Positions 36,585 to 46,603 of a DNA stretch of 64,000 bases are shown here, piece by piece. Source of the stretch: Vibrio sp. MEBiC08052 (GTDB taxonomy: Bacteria; Pseudomonadota; Gammaproteobacteria; Enterobacterales; Vibrionaceae); NCBI RefSeq assembly GCF_001506075.1, contig NZ_KQ947475.1, positions 847,799 through 911,798 of the forward strand, read 5' to 3'. The position numbers were made by a program, and so were the translations under genes. Every line of letters starts with the position of its first letter. Positions within the stretch are counted from its first letter, which is position 1. The notes beneath the pieces are model-generated. The model did not search any database, was not told the origin of the DNA, and worked only from the letters and a program-made list of their open reading frames with translations.

Positions 36585-38074
36585 TATTGTGCTCCACCTT
36601 GCTTTTTACCTTGAATGGTAGAGCTAAGAGCATCGCCGAGAATGCCTTTCAGTTGGTCACGCAGTGCTTTGATGTCTTGTTGCTGTTGTTGATAGTTCGC
36701 CAGCAACTCTTCAGGGTCATGGCTGACGACTTCGTCCTGATGCGGGTTTTTAATATCAAGGTTAAAGTTGCGCTCGATAATATCTTCAATCGACACTTTC
36801 CAAGCTTGCTTGGTCTCGATACGGCTAGCGAACCCATCGGCCTCATTACCCCACCAATCGATCTCTTGCTGGAACTCCTCAAACTTCATTGGTTTGGTTT
36901 TGCTGTAGTTCTTCACGCCTTCTGGGTAAGGGTGCTCATAGAACCACACTTCTTTGGTCGGTTGGCCTTTGGTGAAAAATAGAATGTTGGTCTTAATGCC
37001 CGTGTATGGGTTGAACACGCCATTAGGTAAGCGAACAATCGTGTGCAGGTTACACTCTTCTGTCAGCATCTTTTTGATTTTGGTTTTTACACCTTCACCA
37101 AACAAGGTGCCATCAGGCAATACCACACCAGCGCGACCATCTTTGTCCAAGACTTCAACAATAAGCTGCAAGAACAGATCTGCCGTTTCACGAGTTTGCA
37201 TTTCTGCTGGGAAGTTCTTTTCAATCCCGTCCTCTTCGGTGCCGCCAAACGGTGGGTTAGTCGCAATCACATTGATATTGCTGTCCCAGTTTGAAAGCGG
37301 CTTGTTAAGCGTGTTGCCATGCTTGATCTGCACAGGGACTTCGATGCCGTGGAGCATCATATTGGTGATGCACAGCAAATGTGGCAGTTGTTTCTTCTCT
37401 ACACCATGGATTTGCTTTTGCAGTGTTTGGTGGTCGGCTGCGCTTGTCACGTAGTTCTCTTTGACGTGATCGAACGAGCAAGCTAAGAAACCACCCGTGC
37501 CGCAGGCGGGATCCATAACTTGCTCGCCTAGCTTTGGATCCAGTCTGTTGACGATAAAGCGAGTCACCGCGCGAGGGGTATAGAACTCACCCGCGTTACC
37601 TGCACTTTGTAGGTCACGTAGGATTTGCTCGTAGATGTCACCAAACAGGTGGCGTTCTTTAGAGTCAGTAAAGTCGATTTCGTTGAGCTTGTTAATCACC
37701 TGGCGCAGCAGTGTGCCATTTTTCATGTAGTTGAAAGCATCACTAAAGGCTTCTTTCACCACGAAACCGCGTGGGTTGGTGTCTTTCGGTGCGGTTAGGT
37801 TTTTTAAAGTCGGGAATAGGTCATCATTGATGAATTCCAGCAGCTCGTCACCTGTAATGCCTTGGTTATCTGCCGCCCAGTTACGCCATAGGTATTTCGC
37901 TGGGATGGGTTCGCGGTAATCATCTAACTCGAACTCTAGCTCTTCCTCTTGAGCATCAAACACTTTAAGGAATAAGAGCCAAGACATTTGGCCTAGACGC
38001 TGCGCGTCACCATCCACACCCGCATCTTTACGCATGATGTCTTGAATAGACTTGATAACTGAACTGATTGACAT
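36584..38074 (-). CDS. hsdM: Type I restriction-modification methyltransferase HsdM
   Basis: A 496-residue N6-adenine methyltransferase. N-terminal HsdM domain (RKDAGVDGDAQRLGQMSWLL), then the SAM-binding motif VMDPACGTGGFL near residue 195 and the catalytic NPPF (VIATNPPFGGTEEDG) near 273. With HsdS it methylates host DNA and with HsdR forms the restriction complex. First gene of hsdM-hsdS-nuclease; hsdR lies 2.7 kb away, behind a cluster of small genes. Confidence 0.95.
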   Translation of the reverse strand: MSISSVIKSIQDIMRKDAGVDGDAQRLGQMSWLLFLKVFDAQEEELEFELDDYREPIPAKYLWRNWAADNQGITGDELLEFINDDLFPTLKNLTAPKDTNPRGFVVKEAFSDAFNYMKNGTLLRQVINKLNEIDFTDSKERHLFGDIYEQILRDLQSAGNAGEFYTPRAVTRFIVNRLDPKLGEQVMDPACGTGGFLACSFDHVKENYVTSAADHQTLQKQIHGVEKKQLPHLLCITNMMLHGIEVPVQIKHGNTLNKPLSNWDSNINVIATNPPFGGTEEDGIEKNFPAEMQTRETADLFLQLIVEVLDKDGRAGVVLPDGTLFGEGVKTKIKKMLTEECNLHTIVRLPNGVFNPYTGIKTNILFFTKGQPTKEVWFYEHPYPEGVKNYSKTKPMKFEEFQQEIDWWGNEADGFASRIETKQAWKVSIEDIIERNFNLDIKNPHQDEVVSHDPEELLANYQQQQQDIKALRDQLKGILGDALSSTIQGKKQGGAQ

Positions 38075-38240
38075 GGAGTTCTACTGCTAACTGACTGAAA
38101 AAATTAGGGCTGATTATAGCAGAATTGACATGAAAAACGTGAATTAGTGCATATGCAAAAGGGTGGTTATTTATGGCTCGATAAACAATAATCAAATGAT
38201 TATTAAATTAATAAATTGAACAGTAGGTTGTCTAGGTTTC

Positions 38241-38639
38241 ATGAAAATAGAATGCCCCCATTGTCAGACTGACAATGACATCGAATTTGCCGAAAATATT
38301 GCGTGTAAAGAGTGTAAGAAGAGCTTTAAAGGTTTCAAGTTCAGCAAACGTAAACTTGTGTCCGCGAGTACTGATTTGATCGTTGGGGCAATCGGTGGAT
38401 ACAAGGTCAACACGGCTTTGGATGAAGATCGTTACCCATTGGAAGTTGAATATGCCATCGTCGATACCTGCATAAACTCAGCAAAAAATATGGTATCGGT
38501 AAGCTGGTATGAGAGTAAACGAGAAACGTGTTTATGTGCTCTTACTGAAACAGAAAAATCCGTACCGTATTCAGACTATAAATCGGATCAAAAGCTGTTC
38601 TTGAGTCATTTTAAGTTGAAGGCCAAAGGGTGTTCGTAG
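38241..38639 (+). CDS. Zinc-ribbon protein, 132 residues, unknown
   Basis: The N-terminus has a zinc ribbon CPHCQTDNDIEFAENIACKE C (CxxC ... CxxC in ECPHC and ACKEC). A short Gly-rich hydrophobic stretch follows (LIVGAIGGYKVN) and the rest has mixed character with three more Cys. It is divergent from hsdM and may bind nucleic acid. No family known to me. Confidence 0.6.
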   Translation: MKIECPHCQTDNDIEFAENIACKECKKSFKGFKFSKRKLVSASTDLIVGAIGGYKVNTALDEDRYPLEVEYAIVDTCINSAKNMVSVSWYESKRETCLCALTETEKSVPYSDYKSDQKLFLSHFKLKAKGCS

Positions 38640-38649
38640 ATAGAAAATG

Positions 38650-38667
38650 AGGCAGCGAATGCTGCCT
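38650..38667. terminator. Bidirectional hairpin
   Basis: GGCAGC-GAAT-GCTGCC stands between the convergent zinc-ribbon gene and the two small minus-strand genes. Confidence 0.65.
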
Positions 38668-38674
38668 CTGGTTG

Positions 38675-38758
38675 TTACTTGCGTTTAGGTGTATTACCAC
38701 GACCTTTACCAGAAGGCTCGCCAGTTTTGCTTGGGTAGTTAGGATTTTCTTTGCTCAT
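38675..38758 (-). CDS. Tiny conserved-looking protein, 27 residues
   Basis: ATG at 38758, with AAGGAGAT just upstream (rev. complement of ATCTCCTT), opens MSKENPNYPSKTGEPSGKGR and ends NTPKRK. It is polar, Gly/Pro/Lys-rich and surely unstructured alone. A good ribosome site and the tandem small gene upstream support it as real. Proteins of this kind (MSKENPNYPSxTGxPSG) occur in other gammaproteobacteria from memory; their role is unknown. Confidence 0.65.
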   Translation of the reverse strand: MSKENPNYPSKTGEPSGKGRGNTPKRK

Positions 38759-38768
38759 GTTTATCTCC

Positions 38769-38918
38769 TTACTTACCTTGTTTTTGGTTATTAGCAGCTG
38801 CGCGTTGAGCACGGGCAGCGAATGAATCTTTAGAGACTTGTCCGCCATTTTGCTTTGCTTGATTCGCTTGAATGCGAGCAGCGGCTTCTGGGGTCATTGG
38901 TGCTTTGTCTTTTGACAT
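38769..38918 (-). CDS. Small SMP-like protein, 49 residues
   Basis: The ATG at 38918 follows AAGGAAAAT and gives MSKDKAPMTPEAAARIQANQ, then SKDSFAARAQRAAANN. The two AAARIQ/FAARAQ blocks look like the seed-maturation (SMP) repeat found in stress-related proteins. It ends 10 bp before the next small gene, so the two form a mini-operon. Function unknown. Confidence 0.6.
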   Translation of the reverse strand: MSKDKAPMTPEAAARIQANQAKQNGGQVSKDSFAARAQRAAANNQKQGK

Positions 38919-39028
38919 AATATTTTCCTTTTCGTTTATGAATGATTGTCTCCGCTGAGACCATTGCATAGTAACTAGTAGGGTAGGGACAAATGGGGAC
39001 AGCCCAAAAACAAAAGTAAATTCGAACC

Positions 39029-39358
39029 ATGATGGATGCGTTAGGTTGGAGCCATAAGCAACTGGCCGATGTTCTTTACGAAGAACTTCAGTGTTCTGAA
39101 TATGAAGACATAGAAGATGCTTCCCCTGAGGAAATTCGTAAGTTTAGAGAGTCTCTCAAGAAGCAGTTACAAAGGGACTCTACACCAGAGAGTCGGCTTG
39201 AACAGTACGTGAAAATCATTTCGGATCACCCAGATTTTGTTGCATTGGGGTTGCATGTCGTGGTTCCAAAATACGTTAACCATAGATGCTTGAATGAGGA
39301 TTCGCTTGCAGGTTTAGCAGAGATATCCAGTTGGCTGTATGAAGATAAGAGCCGTTAA
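39029..39358 (+). CDS. Hypothetical acidic protein, 109 residues
   Basis: Helical, Glu/Asp-rich protein starting MMDALGWSHKQLADVLYEEL, with an HTH-like opening (WSHKQLADVLYEEL) and no membrane segment. No strong ribosome site precedes it; ATG 39029 and 39032 are equal choices. Not recognised. Confidence 0.5.
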   Translation: MMDALGWSHKQLADVLYEELQCSEYEDIEDASPEEIRKFRESLKKQLQRDSTPESRLEQYVKIISDHPDFVALGLHVVVPKYVNHRCLNEDSLAGLAEISSWLYEDKSR

Positions 39359-39433
39359 AGACGGATGCGTTTGACGTAGAATTATTTTTTCTGACTTTTA
39401 CTAATAAATTATCGTTATTAAGAGGAGCGCAGG

Positions 39434-39640
39434 ATGTACAAGGGGCATTGGTATGATGTTGTCGGGAAAGAGAGGACAGATCTCCGAGCAATGAGTCTCG
39501 ACTTCGACTCATTAAAGTTGGCTGTCGATGAAGCAATGAGCGTTTTGCCTGATACACGACTAATCGTAATGAATGAGAATTTAGATTGGGGTCTCATCTC
39601 TATCGAGGAAACCAAAAGAATGCTCATTTGTAAGGATTAG
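39434..39640 (+). CDS. Hypothetical protein, 68 residues
   Basis: AGAGGAGCGCAGG precedes the ATG at 39434, a strong ribosome site. The product (MYKGHWYDVVGKERTDLRAM at its start) is a small alpha/beta protein. Not recognised. Confidence 0.5.
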   Translation: MYKGHWYDVVGKERTDLRAMSLDFDSLKLAVDEAMSVLPDTRLIVMNENLDWGLISIEETKRMLICKD

Positions 39641-39739
39641 AAGGTGACAAGCTAAGATGAACTTTGTTGCTTTCCTCACTGTTTGCTTTATAAGCAGTTA
39701 GTATCATAAAGTGTCTTTGATACTAAAGAGGTGCTTTGC

Positions 39740-40024
39740 ATGACATGCAGTTGTTGTAATAAACGTTTGAACGTAGGGATGATACACAAAAGAGATCCCC
39801 ATACAGGCCAAAAATTTAAGTCCTGCCCTCACTGTTCCGATGCGAATGGAGGAGAGCACGTTTTTCATCCATATCCATCGTCCTTTGGTAAAACACCTGC
39901 TAGAGTGACTGCTCGAAACCCTGAAGGATACCAAAGCTACTGTATAGATTGTCGTCACCTGGATAAAGGAGTGCAGTCTCAAACCTATATGAATGGGAAA
40001 ACATGCAGTAGTCTTGTCGAATAG
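39740..40024 (+). CDS. Cys-rich zinc-finger-like protein before a DNA methyltransferase
   Basis: A 94-residue protein with four Cys pairs: CSCCNKRL, SCPHCSDA, YCIDCRH and a leading MTCSCC. The pattern looks like two zinc ribbons that could touch DNA. AGAGGTG lies before the ATG at 39740. Its end overlaps the methyltransferase start by 32 bp, so both are translated as a pair; it may be a partner nuclease or adaptor. Confidence 0.6.
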   Translation: MTCSCCNKRLNVGMIHKRDPHTGQKFKSCPHCSDANGGEHVFHPYPSSFGKTPARVTARNPEGYQSYCIDCRHLDKGVQSQTYMNGKTCSSLVE

Positions 40025-40688
40025 AACACTGATGAACTTATTTCAAGAAGATGCAGTAAAATGGTTGTCAACGCTCGATGCTGCGAGCGTTGATCTATTA
40101 ATCACCGACCCTCCCTATGAGTCTTTAGAAAAACACCGAACAATTGGGACAACCACTCGGCTTAAGGTTAGCAAGGCGTCAAGTAATCAATGGTTTGAGA
40201 TTTTTCCTAACGATAGATTTGAAGCGTTACTCAGTGAGGTCTATCGTGTGCTTAAGAACCACTCGCACTTTTACCTCTTCTGTGACCAAGAAACGATGTT
40301 TGTCATTAAGCCGATAGCGGAGAAAATCGGCTTCAAATTCTGGAAACCTATTGTATGGGACAAAGTGAGTATTGGTATGGGGTACCACTACCGTGCTCGA
40401 CACGAATACATACTGTTTTTTGAAAAGGGTAAGAGGAAGCTGAATGATTTGAGCATACCTGACATACTGACTCATAAACGGGTCTATAGAGGGTATCCAA
40501 CTGAAAAGCCAGTAAGTCTCTTGGAAGTTCTGGTCGCTCAAAGTAGCAGAGAAGGCGAGCTAGTTGTTGATCCGTTTTTTGGCTCTGGCTCGACCTTGGT
40601 TGCAGCTAAAAACTTGAATCGTCAGTTCAAAGGAAACGATATTTCCTCATCTGCCCATGAGCATATTCGTCAGCGTTCGGATTTTTGA
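39993..40688 (+). CDS. DNA adenine/cytosine-N4 methyltransferase, beta-type
   Basis: A 231-residue methyltransferase. The catalytic motif IV LLITDPPYES lies near residue 42, in front of the SAM site VVDPFFGSGSTLVAAKNL near 192; this order (IV before I) is that of beta-class enzymes. It is compact and has no clear target recognition domain. The overlap with the Cys-rich gene before it suggests a linked function, either modification or anti-restriction. Confidence 0.85.
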   Translation: MGKHAVVLSNRTLMNLFQEDAVKWLSTLDAASVDLLITDPPYESLEKHRTIGTTTRLKVSKASSNQWFEIFPNDRFEALLSEVYRVLKNHSHFYLFCDQETMFVIKPIAEKIGFKFWKPIVWDKVSIGMGYHYRARHEYILFFEKGKRKLNDLSIPDILTHKRVYRGYPTEKPVSLLEVLVAQSSREGELVVDPFFGSGSTLVAAKNLNRQFKGNDISSSAHEHIRQRSDF

Positions 40689-40755
40689 ACCTAAAAGGCG
40701 AATACAGTTAACGGCTACCTGAAGGTAGCCGAGTAGCAATGCGGGGTTGTGGTGA

Positions 40756-43200
40756 TTAGGCTGATTGATAAATCTCAGCTTCCAATTCAGAAATCGCTTC
40801 TAAGTATTGCTCTTTACCACCAAAGCACTTTTTGACGATCTCAGCAGGACGTCCCATCTCGTCAAAAGGCTTCACTTTGAGTACATGAATATTTTCAATC
40901 TCTTGAACGCCTTCGTCTGCGTACTTGTCTAGTAAGTTGTTCAACACCTGCTGAGCCGTTTCACCGTACTTAGTGAAGTAGTTGCGCTTTTTGACGTTGT
41001 CAGCGCGTTCTTTTCTGGTGAGTGCTGGTTGGTCATACACGACATGACAAATCATGTCGAATGGGTCGAGATCTTTGCCGACTTCCAGCTCTAATGCTTC
41101 CCAGATGATGCCTTCCTCTGCCAGTTCATCAATGATTGCTTGCTTTTTATCGGCATCTTGCCAGCGCTTAACAAAGTCATCCATAGAGGTGAACTGTTTT
41201 GCCATCGTCTTGCGGGTATAGTCTTTGAACGATTCGGTTACGAGTTTACCGTCGGCATCGTAGTATTGAACACGTTCGGCAATGGCTTTCACCGTCACAC
41301 CGTTGACATGGAACTTTCTAACTCGGTTTTCATCCTGCCAATCATCATCGGAATTGCTACCGTCAGAAGGAGATGAACCTGAGTCGTATGAAGCCTCTGG
41401 TTCATGGATGCTTTCAGGGTCGATATCTTCCCCTTCAAATGGATCATCTTGTTCAAGTTCATCCTCACCATCAATGATCTCATCGAGTCCTTCATCGGTA
41501 TCGAAGTCTTCTGGTTTTGTCTCTTTAACTCGCTCTGGTACACCATCAAAGCGCTCATCAGCGAACAGTTCAGTCGCCTTTTTAAAGTCGAGAATGGTAA
41601 ACCATAGCTTTCCGTAACGATCATCAATACGAGTACCACGACCGATGATCTGCTTAAACTTGGTCATCGACTGAATGCCCTGGTCAAGAACAACCAGTTT
41701 GCAAGTTTTTGCATCGACACCTGTTGTCATAAGTTCTGAGGTGGTCGCGATAACAGGGTAAGCCTTTTTGGGGTTGATGAAGTTATCAAGCTGAGCTTTG
41801 CCGATTTCATCATCACCAGTAATTTTCATTACGTATTTTTCATTTTTAGCAACTTGCTCAGGGTTGCAGTTGATCAGCGCTCGACGCATACGCTCTGCGT
41901 GGTCAATGTCATTACAGAACACAATGGTTTTAGCCATCGGGTCGGTACGCTTGAGGTAGCTGGTGATGGTCTGTGCAACAAGTTCTGTTCGCTCATCAAT
42001 GACCATAGTTCTGTCGAAGTCTTTCTGGTTATAGATCCTGTCTTCGATAACTTCACCATGTTTATCGACTTGCCCTTTAGTTGGTCGCCAACCTTGTAAA
42101 TCTACATCGATGTCCACACGCACAACTTTGTAAGGGGCTAAGAAACCGTCTTCAATACCTTGCTTTAGAGAGTAGGTATAAATGGCGTCGCCAAAGTACT
42201 CGGTGTTAGACACGATATCGGTTTCTTTTGGTGTCGCGGTTAGTCCTATTTGAGTCGCTGAACCGAAATACTCAAGAATCTCGCGCCATGCGCTGTCCTC
42301 AGCGGCACTGCCACGGTGACACTCGTCAACAACAATAAGGTCAAAGAAATCAGGATCGACTTGTTTGTATGCTTTTTGGTGCTCTTCTGGGCCAGTCAGA
42401 GCTTGATATAGAGCTAGGTGGATTTCGTAAGCGGGATCGACTGTTCGACCAGTGACTTTGGTCATAGCGGGGCCAAACGGCTGGAAGTCGTTGGTCTTAG
42501 TTTGATCGACCAGAATGTTTCTGTCCGCTAAAAACAGGATGCGTTTTTTAGCTCGGGACTTCCATAGTCTCCAAATAATCTGGAATGCAGTGTAAGTTTT
42601 GCCCGTACCCGTTGCCATAACCAAGAGTACACGGTTTTGTCCTGCTGCGACCGCTTCCACGGTTTTGTTTATCGCTTGTAGCTGATAGTAGCGCGGAGAC
42701 TTACCGCTACCATCATCATGGTAATCTTGAGTAATGACTGGAAGGTGCTCGGTTTTGTAGCCTTTCCAAACGCAATACTTGTCCCATAGTTGCTGAGGTG
42801 ATGGAAAGTCTTCAAGTCTAATTTCTGTTTCGAGCTGAGCAGGATTGGTTTTATCGTGGAAGATAAAACCATCGCCGTTTGAGGCAAAGACAAAAGGGAC
42901 TTCGAGCAGGCTGGCGTAATCTAGTCCTTGTTGCATACCTTTGCCGATTTCATGCTTATTCGCTTTTGCTTCGACAACGGCTAGAGGCATGCTCGGTTTA
43001 TGGTAAAGGACGATGTCCGCAGACTTAACCTTTTTCCTCGCCGCTGCCTGACCACGAACAATGACCTTACCGTCACGCAGTTTTACCTCTTGACGGATTT
43101 GAGACATATCATCCCATCCCGCATCTTTGATAGCTGGAAGAATGAATTTTGTGATGATGTCGGTTTCAGATAGCTTTGATTTATTGATTGTCGATTCCAT
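40756..43200 (-). CDS. hsdR: Type I restriction endonuclease subunit HsdR
   Basis: An 814-residue HsdR. N-terminal PD-(D/E)xK nuclease ([20 protein letters not shown] followed by AKANKHEIG), then a DEAD-like translocase: [20 protein letters not shown] (Walker A near 195), [12 protein letters not shown] (motif II), [10 protein letters not shown] (III), and [12 protein letters not shown] (VI). An acidic linker ([19 protein letters not shown]) precedes the C-terminal domain that binds the methylase. It is encoded apart from hsdMS by 2.7 kb of small genes. Confidence 0.95.
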   Translation of the reverse strand: MESTINKSKLSETDIITKFILPAIKDAGWDDMSQIRQEVKLRDGKVIVRGQAAARKKVKSADIVLYHKPSMPLAVVEAKANKHEIGKGMQQGLDYASLLEVPFVFASNGDGFIFHDKTNPAQLETEIRLEDFPSPQQLWDKYCVWKGYKTEHLPVITQDYHDDGSGKSPRYYQLQAINKTVEAVAAGQNRVLLVMATGTGKTYTAFQIIWRLWKSRAKKRILFLADRNILVDQTKTNDFQPFGPAMTKVTGRTVDPAYEIHLALYQALTGPEEHQKAYKQVDPDFFDLIVVDECHRGSAAEDSAWREILEYFGSATQIGLTATPKETDIVSNTEYFGDAIYTYSLKQGIEDGFLAPYKVVRVDIDVDLQGWRPTKGQVDKHGEVIEDRIYNQKDFDRTMVIDERTELVAQTITSYLKRTDPMAKTIVFCNDIDHAERMRRALINCNPEQVAKNEKYVMKITGDDEIGKAQLDNFINPKKAYPVIATTSELMTTGVDAKTCKLVVLDQGIQSMTKFKQIIGRGTRIDDRYGKLWFTILDFKKATELFADERFDGVPERVKETKPEDFDTDEGLDEIIDGEDELEQDDPFEGEDIDPESIHEPEASYDSGSSPSDGSNSDDDWQDENRVRKFHVNGVTVKAIAERVQYYDADGKLVTESFKDYTRKTMAKQFTSMDDFVKRWQDADKKQAIIDELAEEGIIWEALELEVGKDLDPFDMICHVVYDQPALTRKERADNVKKRNYFTKYGETAQQVLNNLLDKYADEGVQEIENIHVLKVKPFDEMGRPAEIVKKCFGGKEQYLEAISELEAEIYQSA

Positions 43201-43369
43201 GCGATTAGCCAGCTCAGTACAAATGCATTACATGACTATACCAAAGGATGCATAAAAGCAGAAAAGATACTGACTTATCAGTGAAGTGGGTAACGGTATG
43301 TATGAAATACCAGAGGCCATTCGTGGAAATAGCTATCCCGTTATGCAATAGAGCATAACGGGAAGTCAG

Positions 43370-45790
43370 TTAAGCAACGATATCTAGAGACTCGGTACTT
43401 GATCTAGTGTAGCTACGCGCCCTTTGAGTCAGAGAGATTTTCGCTTTATTTGTTGTTCCGCTAAATCTACCGATTTCAAAACCCAGAGACTTCATGAGTT
43501 GCCGAAAATACAGCATCTTTTTATTTGTCGTGCTGTTGGTTTTGAGTGATAGGGGGATGTGAGTATCTTTGTGCAGTGTCCAATTGACTAAGTCCCGACT
43601 TTCGATCATCAGATTAATAAACCCTAAAACCTGCTCCCGATGGACCATGATAGAAGGTGATTGAGAATTAAGCTGGTGTCCGTTGAACAGACCCTCATTG
43701 ATTAAATTCGCCAAGCGGCGATATGTTGAGTACTTGCTGTTATCTTCGTTTGGCGCTGGAATCGAAAACAGCTTATCGAAGAGCTTTCTGTTCTTGGAAA
43801 ACAGGAAATGAAACTCGACATCCTCTTTCGTGACTTCATTCAACTGATAGTAGCTTTTGATTGTATGTTTCCAGATAGCAGCGTTGTCACTGGCTGTGCG
43901 CTTATCTACCATCATAAGCCGTTTCACGTCATGCTGGCTTAAATCGACAGCTTGCATAATGGCATTGATTAACGCTTCTCTGTAAGCTTTTAAATATTGC
44001 TTGTTTGCTTTTGACCCATAGCTCTGTGAGTACACAGAGGATGGCAGCGAATCAACATGAAAGCCGAGTTCCTTCAATGTTAGCCATAGATGTAGCCCCA
44101 GAGGGGCGGTGAACCGTGATTTCACGTTACCGAATGCAATCTCTAGGTGGTCTGTTGGCGCTGAGTGAATATTCGCATTGTAGACTCTTTCTCTTGTCGG
44201 TCGGCAGAAGAAGTCTTGATGGGCATCTACAGTAAACCAAATCTCCTTTGCTTTGCGGAATCGACGTGCGAAGTTAACTAGTTCAAATGGATTTAGTGTT
44301 TTGTCACAGAATACGATAACTCTATTAGCGAAATCTTTGACGATTGAGAAGCCTGACCCTAGACAGGGAGAAGCGATAATCGCTTTGTATTTGGAGATTT
44401 CTTCATTCGGGTTAGCCAGAAAAGCACGTTGTGCGTCCATTCCTTTATTCTCCCCGTGAATGACTAGCACACCATCGTTTAGAGCCGCAGTCTCACTATC
44501 TAAACCTTGCTTGTCCTCATAACCAAGTTGTTTAACAACGCCTCGAAGCGTCACTAGTGAGTCAAAAAGAAACACCTTGTCCTCCAATAGTTTGGACTTG
44601 AGATCACCCTGACTATAAAGGTACTGATTTTTATCTGTGATAACTGCTTCAATTCCCATATATGGGTTTTTGTCGCAGTGGATTAAAGTCACGTCACCTC
44701 GTAAATCCTTCAAGAAGCCTAAACTAATATCGGAAAGATCAGCATCCCCCACAATGACTTGTGGAATGGAGCGAATAATATCAGACAAGCAATGAAAGAC
44801 GCGTTGTTTGGGCATTTGTAGTGAATGCTCCGAGCACACAACTGTTGAAATTACTTTCTCAAACTCATCGATAATCAAGGTATCAGCATTGTGGCAATAT
44901 GCTTGGATATGTGCTTTCCACACACTATTGGCGACTAATCCCATCGCTTTCGACTGTTCAAGCTGAGTTAAGTTTTGAGTGGTATAGCTGACCGCATGAT
45001 TTTGAATGCAGTATTGTTCTACTAAAGCCATCAGGTGAGAAAGATATACCACGGATTTATTGTTTTGCTCAGCTAGCTGAGTAATGGGGCCAAAGACGTG
45101 TTTCGTTTTACCAGTGCCTGTTGCAGATTTAATCGCAAGGGTTCGCTCATTGGCTAGCGCTTCACACACTTCTGGACAGTCGAGAGTTGAAGTACGGATT
45201 GTTTTCGTTGGCGTTCTAAGTTTCATAAAATCTTGAACTGACGAATGGTAGTGATGTAGCTGCAGTTCAAGGCAATCTAAAACTTTGCTTAGGAAATTGT
45301 TGTCTTTGTGAAGGTAGAAACGGTAAGTGCTCAAGCATGATTTAGCATCGGGGCAGATCAGAGGAATAGTACGGACTAATTTTTTAGCTAGCCAGTCAAT
45401 GATTTCGTCACCCCGCATGCCGCAATTCGTCAACTGATAGCAAAGAGATAGATACTGGATTGTATCGTTGTAGTCTTTCAGACTGTAGAGTCGCTTTGAC
45501 GCTAAATCATAAAGATCACACCTAGCGTCGCGATAATTAATCATCATGAAATCTACAGCTTGAGCAGGGAGCTTTTTTGAATCAATGATTAACTTGATGT
45601 TATTGAAGCCAGCATCACGGTAATAGCGGATAACTTCAGCCAGGTTGTTTTTGTCGTTGCGAACAGCAACGACTCTGTATTTGTCATGATCGAAGCTTAG
45701 AGACTCGCCGCTAAGAATAGCGACTGAACAGGACTCTGTTGAACGAACCAGTGTATGTTCTGAAACTTGAGATTGCGCGATAACGTTCAT
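43370..45790 (-). CDS. Replication helicase of the island, CyRepA1/origin-binding-protein-like
   Basis: An 806-residue protein with a superfamily-2-type helicase core: RTLAIKSATGTGKTKHVFGP (Walker A near 225), ADTLIIDEFEKVIS (DEF instead of DEAD), IIASPCLGSGFSIVK and VNFARRFRKAKEIW (motif VI-like). This layout matches plasmid replication proteins of the CyRepA1 type that unwind an origin. Together with the AlpA gene upstream and the integrase, it gives the island a replication module. The iteron region at 24.7-25.7 kb could be its origin. Assignment from motifs, not an alignment. Confidence 0.65.
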   Translation of the reverse strand: MNVIAQSQVSEHTLVRSTESCSVAILSGESLSFDHDKYRVVAVRNDKNNLAEVIRYYRDAGFNNIKLIIDSKKLPAQAVDFMMINYRDARCDLYDLASKRLYSLKDYNDTIQYLSLCYQLTNCGMRGDEIIDWLAKKLVRTIPLICPDAKSCLSTYRFYLHKDNNFLSKVLDCLELQLHHYHSSVQDFMKLRTPTKTIRTSTLDCPEVCEALANERTLAIKSATGTGKTKHVFGPITQLAEQNNKSVVYLSHLMALVEQYCIQNHAVSYTTQNLTQLEQSKAMGLVANSVWKAHIQAYCHNADTLIIDEFEKVISTVVCSEHSLQMPKQRVFHCLSDIIRSIPQVIVGDADLSDISLGFLKDLRGDVTLIHCDKNPYMGIEAVITDKNQYLYSQGDLKSKLLEDKVFLFDSLVTLRGVVKQLGYEDKQGLDSETAALNDGVLVIHGENKGMDAQRAFLANPNEEISKYKAIIASPCLGSGFSIVKDFANRVIVFCDKTLNPFELVNFARRFRKAKEIWFTVDAHQDFFCRPTRERVYNANIHSAPTDHLEIAFGNVKSRFTAPLGLHLWLTLKELGFHVDSLPSSVYSQSYGSKANKQYLKAYREALINAIMQAVDLSQHDVKRLMMVDKRTASDNAAIWKHTIKSYYQLNEVTKEDVEFHFLFSKNRKLFDKLFSIPAPNEDNSKYSTYRRLANLINEGLFNGHQLNSQSPSIMVHREQVLGFINLMIESRDLVNWTLHKDTHIPLSLKTNSTTNKKMLYFRQLMKSLGFEIGRFSGTTNKAKISLTQRARSYTRSSTESLDIVA

Positions 45791-45927
45791 TTATTCTTAT
45801 TCCTAGTAGAACGTAAAAGTGCAAAGTTTCTAAGTAATATATATAACTAAAGAACTCTGCACTTTTACCAGCATGCTAAAGCATGCAGTAAACAATTGAT
45901 TTATTTGTGCTTAGTGAGAGTTTTTAG

Positions 45928-46206
45928 TTATGCGGCTAGTGCATAGAGACTGTTGTCGAAAAGAGACTGTCTTTGCTCAACAAGATGAGAAACGGTTTGC
46001 TGTAGATCTTTGCCCAATGCCATCGCTGCGATAATTGCATCGACTTCGTGAGATAAGAAACCAACAGAGTTTGCGCCTAAAGGAATTGACGGTGGGAAAG
46101 TTCCATCATTGATTTTGCGATGGAGAGTCGCTCTTGAGAATGGAACGCGCTGTAGAACGTCAGATTTACGTACGATTTTTAGAAGAGGAGTTGTATTTAC
46201 AGACAT
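45928..46206 (-). CDS. alpA: AlpA-family excision/transcription regulator
   Basis: A 92-residue MerR-like winged helix: IVRKSDVLQRVPFSRATLHR followed by KINDGTFPPSIPLGANSVGF and LSHEVDAII, the standard AlpA pattern. In P4-like satellites and PICI elements AlpA activates the integrase/excision genes. It stands between integrase and helicase genes, all on the minus strand, as in those elements. Confidence 0.9.
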   Translation of the reverse strand: MSVNTTPLLKIVRKSDVLQRVPFSRATLHRKINDGTFPPSIPLGANSVGFLSHEVDAIIAAMALGKDLQQTVSHLVEQRQSLFDNSLYALAA

Positions 46207-46537
46207 AACGATAACCTACATTAATTCATGTCTAGTACTAACTTTATATTCCAATACTTACACTGATCCACGGAAGTTTATTATCAGTGAAGGAACACCT
46301 AGATGGGACTGAAGCCTATTGGGTTACAGACTCATTCCTTAACAATTAAAGGAAGGTATTCGTATGTAATGGAATAGTGAAGTCTTCAAAAAAAGGCTCC
46401 GAAAGTTAAGTTAATACCAAAACAATAAACAAATAGTTAAACCGAAGTTTAACGGAAATAAGTACCGTTGCCGCAGGGCGGGCTTTAAGTGTCTGTTTCC
46501 TATGTGAAAATTAAATATTTAGACGCGATTTAAAATA

Positions 46538-46577
46538 ATGTGGATGATTCTCATCGTCAATATAAAATCATCCACAT
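46538..46577. terminator. 12-bp hairpin after the integrase gene
   Basis: ATGTGGATGATT (46538-46549) and AATCATCCACAT (46566-46577) are perfectly complementary. It lies 27 bp beyond the integrase stop. The remainder of 46207-46603 shows no gene. Confidence 0.65.
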
Positions 46578-46603
46578 CTCATTAAAAGTGTGATTTGTGT
46601 CAC

